In this document: positions 6,933-13,131 of the stretch, one piece after another | How the letters are laid out: each line of letters starts with the position of its first letter | Numbering within the stretch: the stretch's first letter is position 1 | DNA from: UBA6987 sp045616945 | GTDB taxonomy: Bacteria; Bacillota; Clostridia; Lachnospirales; Lachnospiraceae | DNA: 23,499 nucleotides | Reading direction: 5' to 3' | Assembly (NCBI GenBank): GCA_045616945.1 | Contig: JAZLHR010000039.1 | Location: 1 to 23,499 of the forward strand | Notes under the pieces: generated by a model | Databases searched by the model: none | Told to the model about the DNA's origin: nothing | Seen by the model: the letters and a program-made list of their open reading frames with translations, nothing else | Translations under genes and position numbers: made by a program

Positions 6933-7957
6933 GATGGATCATCCTGTCTTTTTTCAAAAGGCCGCGGGATCTGCGCAAATTCGAACTTGTGCCGGATATC
7001 CGGCGGGAGTTCCTTCGTCAGCCAGGCCCCGTTTTCATATAACAAAGTGCATGTATTCTTTTCTTCATGACGGAAAAACAGCCCTACCTGCGCGATCCGC
7101 CTTCTGATCTTCCCCGTATTGCTGACGGCGGACTGCACCAGAACGCCGATATTGCAGAAGGTATATACATCATTGGATACATCTTTCTTGATCATATTGC
7201 AGATACGGTCCGGGATCTTGCGCACGTCATCCGCGTGGATCGTCGTCAGGCAGTGCGTGCCGGTAGACATGGATTCCAGCAAAAAGGCCACTTCTACCGA
7301 CCGGGCTTCTGAAAGCAGGATCCACTTCGGCAGCTGCCGCATGGATGCTTTGATTGCCTGCTGATAAGAAAACAGCTCACCTACTTTTATCTCGATGCAG
7401 TCCTTGCCCGGATTGATCGCCCGGTAATGGATCTCCAGATTATCCTCGATGGTAATGACCTTCTCCCAGGGAGGGATATAGGAAGTCAGGAGCTTGACAT
7501 ATTCCGTCTTGCCCGCGCCCGGCAGTCCGGCCACGATCACCGTCATCCCGGCCCGCACCGCGTTTTCCATAAATATGTCCAATTCCTCCAGGCAGTAGCC
7601 TTCCCGGACCATTTTTTCACGTGCAAGGCGCCGGATAGCCGGCGTCTTGCGGATGGAGAGGCTTTTTCCTGTGCCCGTAACGGATTCATGCAGGATAGAT
7701 ATTCGCAGGTTTTCGCTTTCCGCCTCCAATAAAGGCTCATACGGATTAAAGTTCACATTCATCGCATTGGCCAGACGCATGGCAAGCCGGTTCAGGAACA
7801 TATCCGTCAAGTGCAGTCCCTTCACCATATACCTTCCCCGCTGCAGATGATCGATCCACAGCTGGCTGCCGTTATAATTGATGTCAGTGATCTCCTCGTC
7901 CCGAATGAAAGGCAGAAGTTCGCCGAATATCTCTTCCTCCAAAATGATTTTCTGCAT
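6929..7957 (-). CDS. CpaF/TadA-type secretion ATPase
   Basis: 342 aa, shorter at the N-terminus than typical CpaF. It should be the cytoplasmic hexameric ATPase powering assembly of a Tad/Flp pilus or pseudopilus. Visible motifs: Walker A GLPGAGKT (144-151), ITIEDN (168-173, Asp/Glu box), a degenerate Walker B region WILLSEAR (212-219), and the His box TTIHADD (238-244) with STGTHCLTT before it. The usual GEVRG of the family reads SEARS here. The start ATG is five bases after the stop of the 58-aa pilin-like gene. Downstream it overlaps the TadBC fusion by four bases. Confidence 0.9.
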   Translation of the reverse strand: MQKIILEEEIFGELLPFIRDEEITDINYNGSQLWIDHLQRGRYMVKGLHLTDMFLNRLAMRLANAMNVNFNPYEPLLEAESENLRISILHESVTGTGKSLSIRKTPAIRRLAREKMVREGYCLEELDIFMENAVRAGMTVIVAGLPGAGKTEYVKLLTSYIPPWEKVITIEDNLEIHYRAINPGKDCIEIKVGELFSYQQAIKASMRQLPKWILLSEARSVEVAFLLESMSTGTHCLTTIHADDVRKIPDRICNMIKKDVSNDVYTFCNIGVLVQSAVSNTGKIRRRIAQVGLFFRHEEKNTCTLLYENGAWLTKELPPDIRHKFEFAQIPRPFEKRQDDPS

Positions 7958-7962
7958 ATCCG

Positions 7963-8139
7963 TCAGGCCGCAGGCAAAGCGACATAGTTATAGGCCGTCG
8001 GATCCTTGACAAAACCGTCGACCAGGTTCAGCATAGCCTGCTTGATCGCGCTGCCCACGGGCGTCGCGATGATGATCAGCAAAGCGATGCATGCCAGAGT
8101 AAAGATGGCTACCCCGTACTCTTCCAAAAATGCCTTCAT
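7963..8139 (-). CDS. 58-aa Flp-pilin-like protein
   Basis: A 58-aa protein starting MKAFLEEYGVAIF and ending YNYVALPAA, with one hydrophobic segment (about residues 10-26), then PVGSAIKQAMLNLVDGF. A charged N-terminus with Glu just before the hydrophobic core fits a small Flp-type pilin or pseudopilin, although I see no clean G/E prepilin cleavage motif. The ATG at 8139 follows GGGAGGAACAGCTC, a strong ribosome site. It directly precedes the CpaF-like ATPase, the usual position of a major pilin gene. The N-terminus resembles that of the 35-aa peptide at 5397-5504. Confidence 0.75.
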   Translation of the reverse strand: MKAFLEEYGVAIFTLACIALLIIIATPVGSAIKQAMLNLVDGFVKDPTAYNYVALPAA

Positions 8140-8276
8140 GAGCTGTTCCTCCCTTTCTCCCGGTATTCCGCCGGCTCTCCCGGGTCTTCCGGCAGATCCA
8201 TCGTAGCCTTTCCGGTTCCGAAGCAGTGCAACAGCAGCCGATTTTTTGTCACGATCTGTTCCGCGGAATGCAACAT
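8136..8276 (-). CDS. Possible small upstream ORF overlapping the pilin start
   Basis: A reading frame of 46 codons (ATG 8276) or 38 codons (GTG 8252) ends in a TGA that overlaps the 8139 start codon as ATGA, the same coupling seen elsewhere in this locus. The codons are mostly G/C-ending. The peptide includes TKNRLLLHCFGTGKAT and an acidic Pro-rich tail. Neither start has a strong ribosome site and I recognise no family, so it may be chance or a translational leader. Confidence 0.3.
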   Translation of the reverse strand: MLHSAEQIVTKNRLLLHCFGTGKATMDLPEDPGEPAEYREKGRNSS

Positions 8277-8345
8277 TGACACAAATGATTTTTTTGTCTC
8301 CCGGCCGGATACATTCCGGCTCCCTCGGGCGAGTTTCCGATTGTT

Positions 8346-8458
8346 TTCAAGACCCTTCCGGCGATTCCCCTCCTGCGGCTTCCGGAACGTTTTTTAGACC
8401 CTCCTGTTCCTTCAGGACCGTCTTCAAGGCCCTTCCGGCGAGTTCCGGAACGTTTTTA
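8346..8458. repeat. Imperfect duplication of the comEC 3' end
   Basis: The sequence covering the last codons and stop of comEC (8423-8458, with CCCTTCCGGCGA and TTCCGGAACGTTTTT) recurs at 8346-8395 with about 17 extra bases between the two blocks. The second copy lies just downstream of the gene. No T-tailed hairpin was found between comEC and the Tad-like locus. Confidence 0.7.
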
Positions 8459-10748
8459 TCCGGAAGCGCCCGTCCGGGTCTGCCTCCACCGTTACGGCGC
8501 CCTGCCGGTCCGTCCGATATACCCGGACGCCGGCCTCTTCCAAACGGCGCAGCGCATCCGCATGGGGATGGCCGTAAACATTTCCCCGCCCGCAGGAGAC
8601 CGTCGCCGCCAAAGGCCGTATCTGCCGCAGGAACGCACTGCTCCCTGCATTTTTGGAGCCGTGATGCCCGACTTTCAGCCATTCCACCTCCGTGAGGATG
8701 CCGGCCTGCAGCAGCCCGGCCTCGCCTTCCAGGCCCAGATCTCCCGGGAAAAGGGCATCAAAGCTGCCGAAGCTCAGCTGCAGCACGAGCGAGGCATCGT
8801 TTCCGCTTTTCGCGCCCATCCCCGCCGGAGGATGCAGCACCGAAAAAACAGTCTGCCCGCAAATAATACGGTCTCCCCGTTCCGGCAGGCAGACAGCCGT
8901 TCCTGTTTCCCCGGCGGCGCCGAGCAGCCCCGACAGCTTGCTTTCCGCCGCGGAAAATGCCGGGATATACAGCTTCCCGGTCCGGATCCCCCGGTCCCGC
9001 AGCACCGTTTCCAGCCCGCTGAAATGATCGATATCCGGATGCGATACGAAGATCCCATCCAGCTTCCGGATGCCCCGGAAACGCAGAAACGGCAGGATCA
9101 CATCCGCCCCCGGATCTCCCAGGATATTTCCTCCGTCTATCAGCCACGTACCGTCCGGCGTTTCGACCACCGCAGCGTCTCCCTGGCCGACATATAAGGA
9201 TGTGATCCGCACACCTCGCGGCCTGCGCAGCGCAAAGATCCACGGAAGCACCAAAAAAAACAGGAGCAAAGGCGCCAGCAGCCGCATTGCCTCCTGCAGA
9301 AACAGTTTTATTTTGCTTTTCCCGCTGATCCGCAGGCCGCCTTCCCTTCTGAGTTCCCGGCTGCGGTCCCGCGTCATCAGCCAGATCACCGCACCGGCGG
9401 CGCAGGCATACAAAAAAAGCTGCCGCAGCTCCGGGCAGCCAAGCACCACAGAAGCGCCCGGCAGGGACGCAGCCATGCCGGACAGTTTCAAAAGCAATTG
9501 CATCAAAACATGTGTCGGAGCCGCCGCCACATAGCCGAGCGGCAGCAGAAAAGCCCCTCCCAGGGCCGCTCCGGCTGCCCCGCCCAGGATCCACGGAAGT
9601 ACCGGCAGCACGATCAGATTGACCGGCAGGGTCCACAGATGCCAGACGTAAAAATGCCGCAGCATCAGCGGGAGCATAAACAGCTGCAGGAGCATCGCGG
9701 CTGCCGCGGCCTTCCCGGCACCGGTCTGAAGCTGCCAGCGCTCCACCACCCACGGGACCGGCACGGATACGATATAAACACAGCCGAACGACAGCTGAAA
9801 AGACGAAGTAAACAGAGCTTCCGGGTACGGTATCAATACGGACAGAGCCGCGGCCGCCAGTGCGGATTCCATGTCATAGCTCCGTCCCAGAGCCCCCGCG
9901 GCAAGCATCAAGAAGAACATGATCCCGGCGCGCAGCAGCCCGGTCCCTTCGCCTGCCAAAAGCACATAAAACAGCGTCCCGCCGCCTGCCAGGAGAAAGG
10001 CAAGCCACGTGAAGCCGTCCCGGCCCCATATCCCCTTCTTTTTTTCCCAGCATACGAATGAAAGCAGCCATTTCGCTGCCAGCCACAGACCGCCTCCTAC
10101 CAGCGATACATGCAGCCCGCTCACGCTTAATATATGGGAAAGGCCTGCCGCTTCAAGGACCTTCTTGGTTTCTTCCGTCAGCAGACTGCGGTCTCCCAGC
10201 AGCAGGGCTGCCGCGATACCGGCCTCTTCCGCATCCAGAGTTTTTTGCAGCCCGCCGCGCAGGCGTTCGCGAAGCCGCCTGGCAGTCTCCCTCAGCGGCA
10301 TTTTTGCGGTTCGGATCGTACTGATTCTCTCTGCATTCACGTAATAGACGGTATTGCGTGCCAAATAGTATGCTTTCGCGTCAAATTCTCCGGGATTATC
10401 GGCTTCCCGGAAAGAGGCGATCTCCCCCTGCAGGCGCACATAATCGCCGACAGCCAGCGTATCCGCGGCTTCTTCTCCGAGATAGACCAGCACTCGTCCG
10501 GCTTCCTGCGGGTCGGTGACGGGCGCATCGGCTCCGGTCAGCAATACCCGGCAGCGCTTCAGCTGCAATACGGCCGATCCGCCGCTCCCGGGGCGCACCG
10601 AAAAAAGACGCCCCGTCATCTCACAGGGCACACCGTCCACAGGATAGTGTTCCAGTTCCGCACGGTGCCGCAGGGATATCCCACAGGCTCTCAGCCCCAA
10701 TATCAGCAGGATATATCCGGCCAGCAGCCAAACTGTCGGTCTTTTCAT
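8424..10748 (-). CDS. comEC: ComEC/Rec2 DNA-uptake channel
   Basis: 774 aa, full length. ComEC carries single-stranded DNA across the membrane during natural transformation. The N-terminal soluble (OB-like, DUF4131) region ends with DNPGEFD (117-123). The competence domain has the signature HILSVSGLHVSL (205-216) and multiple membrane segments (about 10-25 and 220-505). A C-terminal metallo-beta-lactamase-like domain has SHPDIDH (569-575), FPGD (667-670), HHGSKN (695-700) and GHPH (726-729), so the metal-binding residues of the putative nuclease look intact. The start overlaps the comEA stop as ATGA. It is followed on the same strand, after about 285 bases, by the Tad-like locus. Confidence 0.96.
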   Translation of the reverse strand: MKRPTVWLLAGYILLILGLRACGISLRHRAELEHYPVDGVPCEMTGRLFSVRPGSGGSAVLQLKRCRVLLTGADAPVTDPQEAGRVLVYLGEEAADTLAVGDYVRLQGEIASFREADNPGEFDAKAYYLARNTVYYVNAERISTIRTAKMPLRETARRLRERLRGGLQKTLDAEEAGIAAALLLGDRSLLTEETKKVLEAAGLSHILSVSGLHVSLVGGGLWLAAKWLLSFVCWEKKKGIWGRDGFTWLAFLLAGGGTLFYVLLAGEGTGLLRAGIMFFLMLAAGALGRSYDMESALAAAALSVLIPYPEALFTSSFQLSFGCVYIVSVPVPWVVERWQLQTGAGKAAAAAMLLQLFMLPLMLRHFYVWHLWTLPVNLIVLPVLPWILGGAAGAALGGAFLLPLGYVAAAPTHVLMQLLLKLSGMAASLPGASVVLGCPELRQLFLYACAAGAVIWLMTRDRSRELRREGGLRISGKSKIKLFLQEAMRLLAPLLLFFLVLPWIFALRRPRGVRITSLYVGQGDAAVVETPDGTWLIDGGNILGDPGADVILPFLRFRGIRKLDGIFVSHPDIDHFSGLETVLRDRGIRTGKLYIPAFSAAESKLSGLLGAAGETGTAVCLPERGDRIICGQTVFSVLHPPAGMGAKSGNDASLVLQLSFGSFDALFPGDLGLEGEAGLLQAGILTEVEWLKVGHHGSKNAGSSAFLRQIRPLAATVSCGRGNVYGHPHADALRRLEEAGVRVYRTDRQGAVTVEADPDGRFRIKTFRNSPEGP

Positions 10749-11332
10749 ATCACGATATACGGCTTCAATTTGGCATAGGTCGCCTGCTTGATGCCGGGCA
10801 CCTGCATCAATTCTTCCGCAGCGCCGAAGCCGCCGTGGTCCAAACGGTAATCCATGATCGCCTGTGCCAGAGAGGGGCCGATACCGGGCAGTTCCTGCAG
10901 CTCCGCCTGCCCTGCCGTGTTGATATTGCCCTTGCCTCCTGCCCGCAGAGCCTCCAGGCCCTCCCGCTCCGCGGCCTCTTCTTTTGTAGGAAAATAAAGC
11001 TGCTCTTCATCCTGCAGGGCCCGTGCCAGATTGACATAACTGTCCGCCGCCTCCGGCAGCAGTCCCCCTGCCAGCGAAAGAGCATCCGCCACACGGCTTC
11101 CCTCCGGCAGGCAGTAGACCCCCGGCACCAGAACGGCCCCGCAGACGTGGACCGTGACAGTCTTTTCTTCCGTTTCCTCCGCAGAAGGTTCCGCATATTC
11201 TGTGCTTCGCGCCTCAGACAGTTCCCTGGTGAGAAAATCATCTTCTCCGGACTGTTTTTTCAATCCGTACAGGATGCCGCCGACGATAATAAGCAGCGAT
11301 ATACAGCCGATCATCCATGTCTTTTTAGACAT
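10745..11332 (-). CDS. comEA: ComEA DNA receptor
   Basis: 195 aa. ComEA binds incoming double-stranded DNA at the outer face of the membrane and hands it to ComEC. It has one membrane anchor (about residues 6-23), an acidic linker, an SLBB domain (about 58-116, VHVCGAVLVPGVY) and a C-terminal helix-hairpin-helix pair (about 135-195: GNINTAGQAELQELPGIG, then LMQVPGI). I chose ATG 11332 over in-frame starts at 11386 and 11428 because AAAGGAGG sits six bases upstream and the protein then begins right before the anchor. It is translationally coupled to comEC through an ATGA overlap. Confidence 0.95.
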   Translation of the reverse strand: MSKKTWMIGCISLLIIVGGILYGLKKQSGEDDFLTRELSEARSTEYAEPSAEETEEKTVTVHVCGAVLVPGVYCLPEGSRVADALSLAGGLLPEAADSYVNLARALQDEEQLYFPTKEEAAEREGLEALRAGGKGNINTAGQAELQELPGIGPSLAQAIMDYRLDHGGFGAAEELMQVPGIKQATYAKLKPYIVI

Positions 11333-11384
11333 CTGCAGCCTCCTTTGCCAAATCTGCGCAAGCCGCTCCGGCAGCTTTATTTTC

Positions 11385-11412
11385 ATTCTACCCTGCCCCG
11401 CCGCAAAAACAA
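11385..11412 (-). promoter_or_regulatory. Probable promoter of comEA-comEC
   Basis: On the minus strand, -35 TTGTTT (complement of 11407-11412), 16 bp, -10 TAGAAT (complement of 11385-11390). It predicts a leader of about 45 nt. I saw no conserved competence box, but a degenerate one could be missed. Confidence 0.55.
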
Positions 11413-11460
11413 GACCCCAATCCCGCAACTTAAATGTAACGGAATGTCACAGAAATGCAC

Positions 11461-11600
11461 CGCCCGCCGTGCCTCAGCAGGCTGAAAACGGGAAAAAGCA
11501 GGCTCCTCCCGAACCGAAACAAAGCTGAAAAGGGCAAAAAACAGACGCCCGCCGCGCCGCAGCAGGCTGAAAAGAGCAAAAAAAAACGTCTCCCGAACCC
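11461..11600. repeat. Imperfect 54-55 bp direct repeat (85-bp period) at the murA terminator
   Basis: Blocks at 11461-11515 and 11546-11599 both begin CGCCCGCCG, contain CAGCAGGCTGAAAA followed by an A-rich stretch, and end CCCGAACC. The second copy includes one arm and the T run of the murA terminator; the first carries a degenerate remnant that lacks the other arm. It looks like a local duplication. Confidence 0.7.
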
Positions 11601-11614
11601 TTATTCGGAAGACG
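11578..11614 (-). terminator. Rho-independent terminator of murA
   Basis: On the minus strand, CGTCTTCCGAA and TTCGGGAGACG pair over 11 bp (one T-G) around TAAGGG, followed by nine T. It lies 33 bases after the murA stop and separates murA from comEA. Confidence 0.92.
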
Positions 11615-11646
11615 CCCGTCATCTATTCTGTTTTCGGAAAGACCCG

Positions 11647-12936
11647 TCAGCTGACACGAAATGCGAACTTTTTCACGGCCTTTTCATCTTCTACGACTTC
11701 GATCTCGGCGCCGAGGCTCCGCAGCTTTCCGTCAAAATTCTCATAACCGCGCATCACGTTATCCACACCGCCTACCACGGTGATCCCGTCCGCGGCCAAA
11801 CCAGCCAATACGAGAGCGGCGCCCGCCCTGAGGTCCGGTGCCTCCACTTCCGCGCCCTTGAGACCGCTGCAGCCCTCGAAAATGGCCACATGGCCCTTTA
11901 CCTCAGCTTTGGCGCCCATGCGCGACAGCTCATCCACATACTTGAAGCGGTTTTCAAAAATACTTTCGGTAATGGTTCCAACGCCCTTGGCCAAACACAG
12001 AGCCACCCCCATCTGCGGCTGCATATCGGTGGGGAAGCCGGGATACGGAAGCGTCTTTACGCTGCAGGCACTCAAAGCAGGCTTGCCGACCACACGGATA
12101 CAGTCGCCGGATTCCAGGACCTCGCAGCCCATTTCGATCAGCTTGGCGGAGATCGCATCCATGTGCTGCGGGATGACCCGGCGCACCGTTACGTCGCCGC
12201 GGGTGATCGCCGCTGCCATCATAAATGTCCCTGCCTCGATCTGGTCGGGAATGATCGTATATTCGCAGCCGTGCAGCTGCTCAACGCCGCGGATACGAAT
12301 CACATCCATGCCTGCGCCCTTGATATTGGCGCCCATGCTGTTCAGCATATTGGCCACATCTACCACATGCGGTTCCTTGGCGGCATTTTCGATGATCGTG
12401 GTCCCCTTGGCACGCACAGCCGCAAGCATCAGGTTGATGGTCGCTCCCACCGAAGCCATATCCAGGTAAATATGCGCCGCCTTCAGTTCCTGCGCATCCA
12501 GTACGATCTTACTGTTCTCCAGCGTAACGCGGGCACCCAGCAGGCGGAATCCCTTCAGATGCTGATCGATCGGACGATTGCCGATATTGCAGCCGCCGGG
12601 CTGCAGGACCTCCGCGTGACCGTATTTACCGAGCAGCGCGCCCAACAGATAGTAGCCTGCCCGGATTTTCTTCATATAGACACTCTCCGCCCGAACGGTG
12701 AAGATGTTTCCGCCATTCAGCTTTACGCGGTGATCGCCTTCCCGCATCACGGAAACGCCGATTTCCTCCAGCGCCGAAAGAAGCACATCAACATCCCTTA
12801 CCTTCGGAACATTGTCCACGGTAACGGTTTCATCTGTCATCACAGCAGCAGCCAGAATGCCCAACGCAGCATTCTTCGCACCGCTGATGACTACTTCTCC
12901 CGCGAGAGGACTCCCGCCTTTCATGACATACTGCAT
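11647..12936 (-). CDS. murA: UDP-N-acetylglucosamine 1-carboxyvinyltransferase MurA
   Basis: 429 aa, full length. MurA transfers enolpyruvate from PEP to UDP-GlcNAc, the first committed step of peptidoglycan synthesis, in the cytoplasm. Visible: SGAKNAAL with K21/N22 near the start, and the PEP-reactive Cys at C116 in GGCNIGNRPID (115-123), so the enzyme would be expected to be fosfomycin-sensitive. The start is ATG 12936 because GAGGAG is seven bases upstream; in-frame ATGs at 12942 and 12951 lie on or before that site. It is monocistronic, with its own promoter (12973-13001) and terminator (11578-11614). Firmicutes often have two MurA paralogs; which one this is cannot be decided here. Confidence 0.96.
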   Translation of the reverse strand: MQYVMKGGSPLAGEVVISGAKNAALGILAAAVMTDETVTVDNVPKVRDVDVLLSALEEIGVSVMREGDHRVKLNGGNIFTVRAESVYMKKIRAGYYLLGALLGKYGHAEVLQPGGCNIGNRPIDQHLKGFRLLGARVTLENSKIVLDAQELKAAHIYLDMASVGATINLMLAAVRAKGTTIIENAAKEPHVVDVANMLNSMGANIKGAGMDVIRIRGVEQLHGCEYTIIPDQIEAGTFMMAAAITRGDVTVRRVIPQHMDAISAKLIEMGCEVLESGDCIRVVGKPALSACSVKTLPYPGFPTDMQPQMGVALCLAKGVGTITESIFENRFKYVDELSRMGAKAEVKGHVAIFEGCSGLKGAEVEAPDLRAGAALVLAGLAADGITVVGGVDNVMRGYENFDGKLRSLGAEIEVVEDEKAVKKFAFRVS

Positions 12937-12972
12937 GATCATACTCCTCAAAAGAGCATATTTAACAGGCTG

Positions 12973-13001
12973 ATTTTAACACAATATCCCATCGATTACA
13001 A
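12973..13001 (-). promoter_or_regulatory. murA promoter
   Basis: On the minus strand, -35 TTGTAA (complement of 12996-13001), 17 bp, -10 TAAAAT (complement of 12973-12978). It predicts a leader of about 30 nt before ATG 12936. Confidence 0.75.
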
Positions 13002-13054
13002 TCTTTTTTTCGAGAACTTCGTTTTTGCAAAAAAGCGCAGCTGTCTCCCGGCAT

Positions 13055-13097
13055 AAAAACTGCCGGAACGGCAAGATAAATCTCTGCCGTCCCGGCA
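13055..13097 (-). terminator. Terminator of the surface-protein gene
   Basis: On the minus strand, TGCCGGGACGGCA pairs with TGCCGTTCCGGCA (13 bp, one G-T) around an 11-base loop, followed by GTTTTT. It lies 35 bases past the stop at 13132 and upstream of the murA promoter. Confidence 0.92.
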
Positions 13098-13131
13098 CCT
13101 CTTTTACAGCCCTGCGGGCTCTTTGAAAAAT

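Noticed and set aside
8290..8330. Terminator after comEC (GCCGGA/TCCGGC hairpin)
   Set aside because: On the minus strand the hairpin is followed by A residues rather than T, so it does not fit a rho-independent terminator for comEC.
11455..13056. 533-codon open frame on the plus strand
   Set aside because: It lies opposite murA, with intact catalytic motifs on the minus strand, and crosses the murA terminator and promoter. His/Arg-rich shadow sequence.
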